A DNA stretch of 64,000 bases. Source: Aliivibrio sifiae (GTDB lineage: Bacteria > Pseudomonadota > Gammaproteobacteria > Enterobacterales > Vibrionaceae). The stretch's first letter is position 1; the number at the start of each line of letters is the position of its first letter. The stretch is from NCBI RefSeq assembly GCF_002954705.1, contig NZ_MSCO01000002.1, forward strand, positions 1,385,263-1,449,262. The letters run 5' to 3'. The notes under the pieces were generated by a model. It was not told where the DNA came from. It worked only from the letters and a program-made list of their open reading frames with translations, and did not search any database. Positions 1 through 8,842 of this stretch are shown here, piece after piece. A program made the translations under genes and the position numbers.

Positions 1-2532
1 AAACTAAACAGTTACAATTTAACTCCTTCCGATATTTACAGCGCGGTAGAAAACCAAAACTCTCAAGTTACTGTCGGGCAACTAGGCGGAACGCCTTCGA
101 CAAAAGAGCAATTAATCAATGCGACAATTACGGCTCAGACCCTACTCTCAACAGTTGACGAGTTTCAAAATATTCTCTTAAAAGTGAATGAAGATGGGTC
201 TCAAGTTCGTTTAAATAATGTTGCTCGAGTTGAATTAGCCAGCGAAGATCTCAGCGTTATACCCGCTTACAATGGTCAAGAAACCTCAGGGATGGGGATC
301 ACTCTCGCATCAGGTTCTAACTCCTTAGAAACACAAGAAGCGATTGATGCCAAATTAGCTGAACTATCGAAAAGCTTTCCTGCCGGACTTGTTGTAGATA
401 AAGCGATGGACACTAACCCATTCATTCAACTTTCTATTGAAGAGGTCGTTAAAACTTTATTTGAAGCGATTGTACTCGTTTTCTTCGTCATGCTGTTATT
501 TCTACAAAACGTTAGAGCAACACTCATTCCAACCATTGCTGTTCCTGTCGTTCTTTTGGGTACTTTCGGGGTTGTCGCCATGATGGGCTTTACCATCAAT
601 ACCTTAACCATGTTTGGTTTAGTACTTGCGATTGGCCTGTTAGTCGATGATGCCATTGTTGTTGTAGAAAACGTTGAACGTATTATGCATGAAGAAGGGG
701 TTTCAGCTCTTGAAGCTACCGAAAAATCCATGGGACAAATTACGGGCGCGTTGATTGGTATAACCATGGTATTGGCGGTTGTATTTATTCCAATGGCATT
801 TATGTCTGGCTCTACAGGAGCCATCTACCGCCAATTTTCACTTACGATTGTATCTGCAATGGTACTATCAGTAATGGTTGCCTTGATTTTAACGCCAGTA
901 CTGTGTGCTACGCTATTAAAGCCAAAAACTAAAAAAGAACCAAATGCATTTTTCTCAGGATTTAATCGCATTTTTGACGCGTGCTCTAACCGTTATCAAC
1001 AATCGGTTATTAACGTATTAAACCGCCCTACTCGTTTGATTTTACTCTATGTCGCGTTATTAGTTGGAACTGCGGGGTTATACCAGACCTTACCCAGTTC
1101 ATTTTTACCAGATGAAGACCAAGGTAACTTCATGATCATGACCCAGTTGCCAAATGGCTCTACGGTCGCTCAAACCAAAAAAGTAATGGAAGACATTAAC
1201 ACTTACTTCCAAGAGGAAGAAAAAGACACCGTAAGAGCGGTATTTAACACCGCAGGTTTTAACCAAGCAGGGACGGGGCAAAATGCCGGAATGAGTTTTA
1301 TCGGCCTAAAAGATTGGTCAGAAAGAACAGAAAAAGGGCAAGATGTTAATTCTATCATTCAAAGGGTCATGCAAAAATTTCAAAACTACAAAGGAGCATC
1401 CATTTTTGCGGTAAATCCACCAGCAATTAGGGAGTTAGGACAAGCAACAGGGTTTGATTTTTACCTTGAGGATAACGCCAGTCTTGGACATGATAAATTA
1501 GTAGAAGCTCGAGATCAGTTACTTGAACTTGCCAATAAAAATCCGATATTACAAAAAGTACGTACCAATGGGTTGGAAGATAATGCTCAATTCTACCTTG
1601 ATATTGATTATGAAAAAGCAAAAGCCCTTGGAGTAAATATCCAAGATGTAAATAGCACATTATCGATTGCTTGGGGCTCTGCGTATGTAAATGACTTTAT
1701 TGATAGAGGCCGATCAAAGAAAGTTTATATTCAATCTGATGCCGAATACCGAATGACACCAGAAGATATCAATGCTTGGTTTGTTAGAAACGACCAAGGG
1801 AAAATGGTGCCATTGAATACATTTACTCAATCACATTGGGGGAAAGGCTCTCCTCAACTGGTAAGATATAACGGAAACTCAGCTATCGAAATTATTGGTG
1901 AAGCAGCTCCTGGATACAGTACAGGTGATGCGATACAAGCCATCGAAGACATACAAGCACAATTACCCGATGGTATTGGTATAAGCTGGACAGGTATGTC
2001 TTACCAAGAATTAGAAGCAGGTAATCAAGCGCCGTTTTTATATGCCTTATCATTGCTAATGGTGTTCTTATGTTTAGCTGCTCTGTATGAAAGTTGGACC
2101 GTTCCTATTGCTGTTATTCTCGTTGTGCCGCTAGGTGTACTTGGTGCATTAACTGCGACGTACTTTAGAGGTTTAGAAAACGACGTTTACTTCCAAGTCG
2201 GTTTATTAACGACTATCGGTCTATCAGCTAAAAATGCGATCTTAATAATTGAGTTTGCTAAAGAGCTATATGAAAAAGGCATGGGACTAACTGAAGCAGC
2301 AATTGAGGCCTGTAAAATGAGATTGCGTCCTATATTAATGACCTCACTGGCCTTTATTTTAGGGGTACTTCCATTAGTTATCAGCTCGGGAGCTGGCTCT
2401 AATGCACGACATGCAATCGGTACATCGGTAATGGGCGGGATGATATCTGCGACTCTACTCGTTATCTTCTTTGTTCCTTTATTCTTTGTTGGTATACAAA
2501 AAATGATGTTGAAATTTAAAAAGCCATCATAG
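1..2532 (+). CDS. RND multidrug efflux permease, AcrB/HAE1 type (5' end outside window)
   Basis: This is the inner-membrane pump subunit of a tripartite drug exporter; it would work with a periplasmic adaptor and a TolC-type channel. The frame is open from base 1, so the visible 843 codons are the C-terminal four fifths of a protein that is usually about 1,030-1,050 aa. The proton-relay Asp pair of transmembrane helix 4 is visible in [15 protein letters not shown], and the helix-10 Lys in [13 protein letters not shown]. Hydrophobic helix blocks flank a large periplasmic loop, as in AcrB. The first ATG in frame (184) is internal and is not the start. A strong terminator follows directly. The adaptor gene is presumably upstream, outside the window. 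Drug specificity cannot be read from the sequence. Confidence 0.95.
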   Translation, partial: KLNSYNLTPSDIYSAVENQNSQVTVGQLGGTPSTKEQLINATITAQTLLSTVDEFQNILLKVNEDGSQVRLNNVARVELASEDLSVIPAYNGQETSGMGITLASGSNSLETQEAIDAKLAELSKSFPAGLVVDKAMDTNPFIQLSIEEVVKTLFEAIVLVFFVMLLFLQNVRATLIPTIAVPVVLLGTFGVVAMMGFTINTLTMFGLVLAIGLLVDDAIVVVENVERIMHEEGVSALEATEKSMGQITGALIGITMVLAVVFIPMAFMSGSTGAIYRQFSLTIVSAMVLSVMVALILTPVLCATLLKPKTKKEPNAFFSGFNRIFDACSNRYQQSVINVLNRPTRLILLYVALLVGTAGLYQTLPSSFLPDEDQGNFMIMTQLPNGSTVAQTKKVMEDINTYFQEEEKDTVRAVFNTAGFNQAGTGQNAGMSFIGLKDWSERTEKGQDVNSIIQRVMQKFQNYKGASIFAVNPPAIRELGQATGFDFYLEDNASLGHDKLVEARDQLLELANKNPILQKVRTNGLEDNAQFYLDIDYEKAKALGVNIQDVNSTLSIAWGSAYVNDFIDRGRSKKVYIQSDAEYRMTPEDINAWFVRNDQGKMVPLNTFTQSHWGKGSPQLVRYNGNSAIEIIGEAAPGYSTGDAIQAIEDIQAQLPDGIGISWTGMSYQELEAGNQAPFLYALSLLMVFLCLAALYESWTVPIAVILVVPLGVLGALTATYFRGLENDVYFQVGLLTTIGLSAKNAILIIEFAKELYEKGMGLTEAAIEACKMRLRPILMTSLAFILGVLPLVISSGAGSNARHAIGTSVMGGMISATLLVIFFVPLFFVGIQKMMLKFKKPS

Positions 2533-2551
2533 CAAATGAACAACCAGCGAT

Positions 2552-2591
2552 AAAAAAGCCCCATGAGCATTATACTCATCGGGCTTTTTTT
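2552..2591 (+). terminator. Rho-independent terminator of the RND operon
   Basis: An A-run and AAGCCC arm pair with GGGCTTTTTT across a CATGAG/CTCATC extension with one mismatch. It lies 20 bp after the pump stop codon. The A-run on the other side lets it also serve the convergent minus-strand gene. Confidence 0.9.
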
Positions 2592-2688
2592 AAGAAAGGT
2601 AATCACTAAAGAGTTTATTAAAATTGATAATATGACCAGCTTCTTAACTGCATATTTAACTCAAAAAAATTCATTTTTCTCCAATCTA

Positions 2689-2991
2689 TTAATTAAAAAA
2701 GCTACGGTATCTCTGATCACATGCCTGTTTAACTTTCAATGATGCTATTTTATTTTTAGAGTTTTGAAGGTTATCAAGTAAGCATTGATTATAATTGGCA
2801 TCCTTTTCTTCTAGCATAAAATTGTCCATATAAAGTTTCTCACACGCATTGGTTAGCATAATTGAAACGCTAGGCTCTTCAGTCCCTGTAACATATTGAA
2901 AAATGCAATCTTGATATGCCTCTTTATCTTCTTTAGCTTGAACACTATTTGCAATAAATAGGCAAAGTAACATTAGCTTGAACTTATTCAT
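2689..2991 (-). CDS. Small secreted protein with a duplicated Cys-x(n)-Ala-Cys module
   Basis: This hypothetical protein has about 100 aa. The start was set at the ATG at 2991 because it gives a clean signal peptide (MNKFKLMLLCLFIANSVQA); the ATG at 3009 adds six residues and cannot be excluded. The mature part is two copies of one motif: Tyr-(Gln/Asn)-x-Cys, a spacer, Ala-Cys-(Glu/Asp), then Tyr and Phe. That gives four cysteines, consistent with two disulfides in the periplasm. I do not recognise the family. It converges on the RND pump gene and stands alone. Its 5' flank abuts an inverted-repeat element. Confidence 0.6.
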   Translation of the reverse strand: MNKFKLMLLCLFIANSVQAKEDKEAYQDCIFQYVTGTEEPSVSIMLTNACEKLYMDNFMLEEKDANYNQCLLDNLQNSKNKIASLKVKQACDQRYRSFFN

Positions 2992-3021
2992 GGTAATAAA
3001 CTGACTCATTGAGTAAAAAAG

Positions 3022-3233
3022 ACACTTATATTTAAGTAATGCCGATCAGTTAGTCACTTTATTGAGTAATTATGCACTATTTATTCAATGTCTAATAGAT
3101 ATGGCAAAGTACCCGTTAAGAGAGTGAAAGATAGATACAACAAGGGCTCCAGAATGATTGTAATAAATTCGTCTGAAGCCCTTGTTTTTATTGATGTTCG
3201 CTTAACTGACTGGCATTACTTATATTTAAGTGT
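3022..3233. repeat. MITE-like element with ~31-bp terminal inverted repeats
   Basis: The sequence at 3022-3052 reappears inverted at 3203-3233, with 27 of 31 bases matching; the shared core is AAGTAATGCC then TCAGTTA. The roughly 210-bp interior has no ORF but holds a strong hairpin with a T-run at 3139-3189. No convincing target-site duplication is visible. It may be a miniature transposable element or the gene for a structured small RNA. Confidence 0.55.
3139..3189 (+). terminator. Plus-strand terminator-like hairpin with no plus-strand gene upstream
   Basis: ACAAGGGCT pairs with AGCCCTTGT, followed by TTTTTA. Both flanking genes are on the minus strand, so this is either part of the inverted-repeat element or the 3' end of an unannotated small RNA starting near 3060-3100. 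Confidence 0.6.
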
Positions 3234-3326
3234 TAACTATACATAGAAGACTAACTGAAAAGGGCTACAAATAAAAATTTATAACCCCTTTTTATATAAA
3301 GCAATTTAAAGACAGCTAAAAACTAT

Positions 3327-4466
3327 TTAATTAAACAGATACAAATACTCTCCATAGCCTTCTTTCTCTAAATCTGCTTTAGCAACAAAGCCCATGGCTG
3401 CAGAGTTCATACAGTAACGTAGCCCTGTAGGTTTAGGTCCATCACTAAAAACATGCCCTAAATGGGAATCTGCAAATTTACTGCGGATCTCGGTACGTTT
3501 ACTAAATAATGAAAAATCGTCTTCTTCGGTTATGTAGGCTTTATTGATTGGCTTGGTAAAGCTTGGCCAGCCTGTGCCTGATTTGTATTTATCGGTTGAT
3601 GAGAATAATGGCTCACCACTAACGATATCAACGTAAATACCCTCGGCTTTATTATCCCAATACTCATTCTTAAATGGACGTTCTGTTCCCTCTTCTTGCG
3701 TTACATAATATTGCTTATCCGTCAGCATTTTCTTAATTTCTGACTCTGATGGCTTAGCATATGGCTTAACATTTTGAGCTATCTTTTGCTCATCAATATA
3801 CTGACGTAATGTTTTTGGGTTATCTTCTCTGTCTTCACCAAAAACCAAATCTAGGTATTTATCACGCCCAGATCCGTGACGATAGTATTTATAACGAATA
3901 GGATTACGTTTGTAATAATCTTGATGATAATCTTCTGCCGGCCAAAACTTTTTAAACTCAATTAACTCTGTAGCTAAAGGCTTTGGATAGACTTTCGCAG
4001 CATCAATCTCATTCATAAACTCCTGAGCAATCACTTGCTGATCTTCATTATGGAAAAAGATAGCTGGACGATATTGTGGACCTCTATCCACAAATGAGCC
4101 TTTACTATCCGTTGGATCCATATGTCTAAATAGCTGATCAAGCACTTGCTCATAGCTAACGACCTTAGGATCAAACGTCACTTGAATTACTTCAATATGA
4201 CCTAATTTTCCTGATGACACTTGTTTGTAGGTTGGGTTTTCAAGCTCTCCTCCTGAATAACCAGAAACCACATCCACCACCCCATCTAATTTTTCTAAAT
4301 CAGATTCCGTACACCAAAAACACCCCCCCGCTAATGTAGCAACTTCGTAATTTCCATTCATTGGTTTAGACATATTGTCATCCGCAGTTGAAAAGAAACT
4401 CGTCATGGCAGCAAAAAATGAAGCGAACAGTAGAGCAGCTGTTGTAATTTTTAATCGGGATCTCAT
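3327..4466 (-). CDS. msrAB: Exported MsrA-MsrB fusion, peptide methionine sulfoxide reductase
   Basis: This bifunctional enzyme repairs oxidised methionine in proteins: the MsrA half reduces the S-sulfoxide and the MsrB half the R-sulfoxide. An N-terminal signal/anchor (residues 5-27) places it in the periplasm. The MsrA motif GCFWC (Cys49, Cys52) comes first. The MsrB domain ends with RYCMNSAA, whose Cys352 is the expected nucleophile, after the typical GTGWPSF and [11 protein letters not shown] segments. The two CxxC zinc pairs found in many MsrB proteins are absent ([10 protein letters not shown] instead), which is known for some fusions. The 379-aa length fits the family. The gene is divergent from the M20 peptidase, with a 227-bp intergenic promoter region. 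Confidence 0.95.
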   Translation of the reverse strand: MRSRLKITTAALLFASFFAAMTSFFSTADDNMSKPMNGNYEVATLAGGCFWCTESDLEKLDGVVDVVSGYSGGELENPTYKQVSSGKLGHIEVIQVTFDPKVVSYEQVLDQLFRHMDPTDSKGSFVDRGPQYRPAIFFHNEDQQVIAQEFMNEIDAAKVYPKPLATELIEFKKFWPAEDYHQDYYKRNPIRYKYYRHGSGRDKYLDLVFGEDREDNPKTLRQYIDEQKIAQNVKPYAKPSESEIKKMLTDKQYYVTQEEGTERPFKNEYWDNKAEGIYVDIVSGEPLFSSTDKYKSGTGWPSFTKPINKAYITEEDDFSLFSKRTEIRSKFADSHLGHVFSDGPKPTGLRYCMNSAAMGFVAKADLEKEGYGEYLYLFN

Positions 4467-4693
4467 ATCAACCTCTTTATGGTTTCTTATTAATATAGTT
4501 ATCAGAGTGATGTGCTTTGAAAAAGTTGCAATTTGTTATTAAATATTAATTCTGTGTTATAGCTTTTCGTTATTAAGATATAGCTCATAAATATGATAGT
4601 GCTGTCGGACGATTTATTGATTCAGTGCATCTTTCTAAGCAATTTCTTTGGTTAGAGTGGTTTTCTGTTCCCTTTCAATATAGAAGATAAATC

Positions 4694-5800
4694 ATGACTC
4701 AAGTGAATCAAGAGCGTTTAATTAATCACTTTCTAGATATTGTTCAAATCGACAGTGAATCAAAAAATGAAAAAGCGATTGCAGAAGCACTTGCAGAACA
4801 ACTAGGTGAACTAGGCTTTACCGTCACTAAATTACCCGTGCCTGAGCACGTATCAAACGGCTTTAATATTTACGCAAGATTAGAAGGCGAATTAGAGGGC
4901 AGCATTGTATTTAGCTCGCACATGGACACAGTAACTCCGGGTAATGGCATTGAACCTATCATTGAAGATGGTGTGATCCGCTCTAAAGGTAACACAGTGC
5001 TTGGCGGTGATGATAAATCAGGTATCTCAGCGGTAATGGAAGCGGTGCGTGTTATCAAAGAAACAAATCAAGCACACAAAACGATTGAACTTGCGTTTAC
5101 GGTTTATGAAGAAGGTGGTTTACACGGTTCTAAAAACTACGATATGAGCTACATTCAATCTAACCACGCTATTGTATTAGATTCAGGCGGCCCTATCGGT
5201 ACAATCATTACCTCTGCTCCTGGTCAACAAAACCTAAAAGTAACCATCACAGGTCGTCCTGCACACGCAGGTTTAGCGCCAGAAGAAGGCATTAATGCCC
5301 TAACGGTTGCCGCGGATGCAATCATGAACATGACGCTTGCACGTATTGATGAAGAAACTACGGCAAATATCGGTGTGGTTCATGGTGGTCAAGCAACCAA
5401 CATCGTTATGCCTGAGCTATACATTGAAGGTGAAGCCCGTTCTCTTGATGATGTGAAACTGGCAAAACAAGTTGAACACATGGAAACAACCTTTAAAGCT
5501 GCTACTGATAAACATGGTGCAGAAATCGAGATCATCTCTACTCGTGCTTATAACGCGTATAAAATTTCAGACGATAATGCACATGTTGCAAGCATTAAAG
5601 AAGCGTTTGAGAGCATTAACATTAACCCATTCACTAAATCTACTGGTGGTGGCTCTGATGCAAACGTATTTAATGAAAAAGGCTTAACAACGGTTAACCT
5701 TTCTACGGGAATGTCTAAAGTACACACCACTGAAGAGTTTATTAAAGTATCAGATATGGTTGATATCACTCGTTTCTTAACGGCGTATTTAACTCGTTAA
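4694..5800 (+). CDS. M20-family metallopeptidase, peptidase T-like
   Basis: A cytoplasmic di-zinc aminopeptidase of the PepT-like branch of family M20, probably cleaving small peptides. Zinc and catalytic residues are all visible: His76 and Asp78 in SSHMDTV, Asp106 in GGDDKSG, the Glu139-Glu140 pair in YEEGGLHG, Asp163 in VLDSGG and His344 in VHTTEEF. The lid/dimerisation domain contains GRPAHAGLAPEEG around residue 195. At 368 aa it is shorter than classic PepT (about 408) and matches the PepT-like subgroup. No signal peptide is seen. It is a single gene closed by a strong terminator. Confidence 0.92.
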   Translation: MTQVNQERLINHFLDIVQIDSESKNEKAIAEALAEQLGELGFTVTKLPVPEHVSNGFNIYARLEGELEGSIVFSSHMDTVTPGNGIEPIIEDGVIRSKGNTVLGGDDKSGISAVMEAVRVIKETNQAHKTIELAFTVYEEGGLHGSKNYDMSYIQSNHAIVLDSGGPIGTIITSAPGQQNLKVTITGRPAHAGLAPEEGINALTVAADAIMNMTLARIDEETTANIGVVHGGQATNIVMPELYIEGEARSLDDVKLAKQVEHMETTFKAATDKHGAEIEIISTRAYNAYKISDDNAHVASIKEAFESININPFTKSTGGGSDANVFNEKGLTTVNLSTGMSKVHTTEEFIKVSDMVDITRFLTAYLTR

Positions 5801-5830
5801 CTACCGACTTTGGTTGATACATAAATGGAA

Positions 5831-5862
5831 GAGCGACTCCAACTGAGAGTCGCTCTTTTTTT
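5831..5862 (+). terminator. Terminator of the M20 peptidase gene
   Basis: GAGCGACTC pairs perfectly with GAGTCGCTC over a 7-nt loop and is followed by seven T residues. Confidence 0.93.
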
Positions 5863-6056
5863 ATGAAATTACCAGAGAAAAAGAAAGTGAAAAATCCCGT
5901 TAAAAATGAGAAGCCAACGGTAGATTGTTTTCTAAAATCCCTTATTATTGATAAATAACAATAATGAAAAAAACTTTTATTATTGTGTCTAAAAAACAAG
6001 TAAATGGTTACATCTAGCGGTCATTATCATTGATATTTCAATAAGGTAGGTGCAAC

Positions 6057-6227
6057 ATGAACATACCAAAAACAACAATCTTCTACGTCATCGCGTTTAT
6101 TTTGATCAGTATCATAGGTTTTAGGGTTTATATGATTAAACAACAATTAATCCAGATAAATGAACACGTCCCTACCCAATCAGAAGCAACTCATATCTAT
6201 GACTATTTACTCTTGAATCAACGTTAA
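6057..6227 (+). CDS. Small single-pass membrane protein (56 aa)
   Basis: The ATG is preceded by AAGGTAGG at good spacing. Residues 8-26 form one hydrophobic helix (FYVIAFILISIIGF core), followed by a short polar tail of about 30 residues ending NQR. No family is recognised. It stands alone between the peptidase terminator and a second small membrane ORF. The ribosome binding site and the clean hydrophobic/polar split favour a real gene. Confidence 0.5.
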   Translation: MNIPKTTIFYVIAFILISIIGFRVYMIKQQLIQINEHVPTQSEATHIYDYLLLNQR

Positions 6228-6373
6228 TGTATTTATTCATTGAGCGATGATTACGATTAAAAGAACAAGATAAAAATTAGAAACAATTCACGGAATTACC
6301 TTACAGAATAAAAGCTGTTATCAAACCCAGTTATGATGCCTTTTTACGATATTTTCATATTAAAGGATTATTT

Positions 6374-6589
6374 ATGAACTTCGTTGACGGTGTATTACAC
6401 ATCGAGTCATTTCTTGCTATTACACTTGGGATAATTGTTATTTTCGCAATTCTTCATTACGCAACACAGGTTGATGTCTCTTTTGATTATTTATATAGCC
6501 ACTGTTTAACTCAAGATTGTGAATATTATAGTTCTGATACGTATATATTTTTTGGAGCTCTCATAAATACATTGCAGATAAAAAACTAG
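6374..6589 (+). CDS. Small membrane ORF, possibly a decayed transporter N-terminus
   Basis: This 71-aa ORF has AAAGGA ten bases before its ATG. The first ~28 residues (DGVLHIESFLAITLGIIVIF) resemble the first helix of GltS-type sodium/glutamate symporters. After that the similarity stops, and the rest is polar and Cys/Tyr-rich. It is either a short membrane protein or a truncated, frameshifted remnant. Evidence for function is weak. Confidence 0.35.
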   Translation: MNFVDGVLHIESFLAITLGIIVIFAILHYATQVDVSFDYLYSHCLTQDCEYYSSDTYIFFGALINTLQIKN

Positions 6590-6878
6590 TGGCAGCCACT
6601 GGAGAACTCAAAATAATAAAGAGGGCCAGTTAATTCATTCAAAGATTTAAACATTTACGAGTGTTAAATTAAGAAACAATTCGATTTCTAGTTGTACAAT
6701 TCTAAACACACAATAATACAAAGAGACCCACCTTCATAATTCAATTATAAGTAATTATATTATCAACTTAGATCATCCCCCCCTATCAAACGAGCATCAT
6801 CATCAAATACAAAAAATTCAACGATGATGCCAAAATTAAACAACCTGTTTAACGCATTATATTCTATTTTTTTTCGAG

Positions 6879-7802
6879 TTATAGCTCTTCATATAAATCA
6901 TCAACTCCCGAAGTTAAAAAGCAATTAACAAACCTCTTTTCTTCTTCATAAATAGTAAGAAAATTAATAAGTTCATCCATCTCAATAAAGTTTGTAGCTA
7001 AATCAATTACGGTTCCTGAATGGTTACAATTAAAATTGGAACCAATTTTGATTATATAATGTTTGCCTACTAAGGATTTAAGCTTTGAAACTCGAGAAGC
7101 TCGGTTATTTATTAGATCATTCTGAAGAGGTTCATATGGGCAATCTGCTATACAAAAGTCAACATCAGACCTGGCTTGTAAAGCTTTTAAGTTCTTTGCT
7201 ATTTGTTCAAAATTTTTATAAGTTTTTGTTGTCCCCATAAAAGTCGATTGACTTACAGGCTTTACTCGGGACTTCACAGCTGTCTTCATGGCGAGATTAA
7301 TTGCACTTGAAGCTAAATCTTCTGCTGATTTTTCGCAAATCAGTCTTCCTGCTATTTTCGCATTACTCGATATGTTGCTTAAATCAGGAAACAATGTAGC
7401 CATTGTACTTCCAACATCTGCTCCTGAACCTTTAATTGCTAAATATCCTGTATTTCGAATAATAGCATCAGTAAAGGGCATTGCTCGAGGCTTGCTTAAG
7501 TCGTCATTTTTTTCATTAATCCATATTTTTATGTTTTTATAAGCATCAGTTGTATAGATTGATTTACTACCTCGTTTATAAATAATAATAAGTTGTTCAA
7601 TTATACTATGTAATGAACCGGCTAATACTATATCCGAAACGGATACATCATACTTGCTCATTTTAATAAAACTAAGAGGTAAAGGTCTCTTAAATGCAAG
7701 TTTATTCCTAGGATCTAAGTGAGATACTCCCCCGTTCGTTTCATAATAAATATTAGCATCAGGAGATACTTTTTTCATAACTGCTTTTTTTAAATCTAGC
7801 AT
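6879..7802 (-). CDS. Unknown protein at the 3' end of the T6SS cluster
   Basis: This 307-aa protein has no signal peptide and no motif I recognise. The middle (residues ~118-190) is Ala/Gly/Ser-rich and weakly hydrophobic (GYLAIKGSGADVGSTMATLF, AEDLASSAINLAMKTA), possibly helical and membrane-active. The C-terminal third has scattered cysteines, and the protein ends in an acidic tail. It is on the same strand as the T6SS genes, 419 bp after the kinase-like ORF, and AT-rich like the gap before it. Position alone makes it a candidate secreted effector or accessory factor. No toxin catalytic motif is visible, so that remains an inference. Confidence 0.6.
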   Translation of the reverse strand: MLDLKKAVMKKVSPDANIYYETNGGVSHLDPRNKLAFKRPLPLSFIKMSKYDVSVSDIVLAGSLHSIIEQLIIIYKRGSKSIYTTDAYKNIKIWINEKNDDLSKPRAMPFTDAIIRNTGYLAIKGSGADVGSTMATLFPDLSNISSNAKIAGRLICEKSAEDLASSAINLAMKTAVKSRVKPVSQSTFMGTTKTYKNFEQIAKNLKALQARSDVDFCIADCPYEPLQNDLINNRASRVSKLKSLVGKHYIIKIGSNFNCNHSGTVIDLATNFIEMDELINFLTIYEEEKRFVNCFLTSGVDDLYEEL

Positions 7803-8221
7803 ATATTCTCTCTATTTTTAACAAGTTAAATGGGATTTATTGGTGTTATTTTTAGATTAATTACTTAATATAACATTTTAAGATATTTACCATGTATAAT
7901 CAGGAAGAAACTAAACAACTATTCTTCAAAAAATATCAATGAAGTCACACTTGCTTTATGAATCAACATTAATTTTTTATTTAAAGTTATTTACCACTCA
8001 AATACATAGCATTCTTTTACATTCCTAAAAAATAAAATTTTATTTACTCGACACCTCCTTATTATTTATATATTTTAATTTAGCATAGCCTCATATTAGT
8101 ATGTATAAACTTAAAAAATAGTTAACAAATGCATATAAACTCTATAAAGCACATAGAACTCCCTCCTTTTAGAATTAAAAGCTCTTGTGAAGTACATATT
8201 TAGTACTTGTCACATAATTAT
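7803..8221. other. AT-rich intergenic region, no gene seen
   Basis: A 419-bp stretch of very high AT content between the unknown gene and the kinase-like ORF. I see no ORF with a ribosome binding site, no clear terminator and no repeat. It probably carries the promoter of the 307-aa gene. Confidence 0.5.
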
Positions 8222-8728
8222 TTACACCCACTTCATAAGTACATTTCTAATATACTTTGCTTTTTTTTCAACTTTTGGTTCAATTTTTATATCTATTAAT
8301 TGTTCAATCATTTTAATTAATGCATACCAATCATCCCCTTTTTTTACTAATCCTTTTCCTTGTAATTGTGAAGGGCTTGCAAACGATGGAGTTGCTTGCC
8401 AACATGATAGTGTTTCCCGAGAAGTTCCTATACGGTAACTTGCACCAAAATCAACTAATCGAATCGAATCAAGTGCTGGAATAAACAAAATATTCGACGG
8501 TTTGATATCCCCATGTACCCATCCTTTATCATGGCAATGTTTTATTGCCCTAATAATATTAGGTAGTATCCATGTAAGCTGTTTTACATGTTCCTTATTA
8601 AAAGTACTTAATGGTTTTGCTGTTGAGTCATATTCAAAATAAATAACACCATTTGTGGTATCTAACATTAGTGGTTTTTTAACATAAAATCCTGCACATT
8701 CATTTACAGCTTGCCACTCTCTTTCCAT
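8222..8728 (-). CDS. Protein-kinase-like protein of the T6SS cluster (N-terminal lobe lacks a normal start)
   Basis: The kinase catalytic loop HGDIKPSNIL and the metal-binding DFGAS are intact, followed by a SPSQ segment and a short C-lobe, as in PpkA/Stk-type kinases that phosphorylate Fha in some T6SSs. The first ATG (8728) would leave only the catalytic lobe (168 aa). The same frame stays open upstream all the way to the tssM stop codon, giving up to 206 residues, and reads plausibly as kinase N-lobe (DDGNWDLSKIGKYYVDSKD). That extension has no ATG, GTG or TTG in frame. An AAAGGAG lies just upstream, but no standard codon follows it in frame. Either a rare start codon is used or the gene has lost its 5' end. 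Partners would be the Fha protein and an unseen phosphatase. Confidence 0.65.
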   Translation of the reverse strand: MEREWQAVNECAGFYVKKPLMLDTTNGVIYFEYDSTAKPLSTFNKEHVKQLTWILPNIIRAIKHCHDKGWVHGDIKPSNILFIPALDSIRLVDFGASYRIGTSRETLSCWQATPSFASPSQLQGKGLVKKGDDWYALIKMIEQLIDIKIEPKVEKKAKYIRNVLMKWV

Positions 8729-8842
8729 GTCTTTTGAGTCAACATAATACTTCCCTATCTTAGATAAATCCCAATTTCCATCGTCTAATAAAAAACAATA
8801 AGAAAAGGATTTATAAGAAAATAACTCCTTTGAATTAATAAT

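Noticed and set aside
426..824. 132-aa minus-strand ORF inside the RND pump gene
   Set aside because: It is the antisense of conserved pump codons, Ser/Thr/Pro/Met-rich without a ribosome binding site.
5766..5999. 77-aa minus-strand ORF after the M20 peptidase
   Set aside because: It runs through the terminator hairpin and the peptidase 3' end; no start signal or family.
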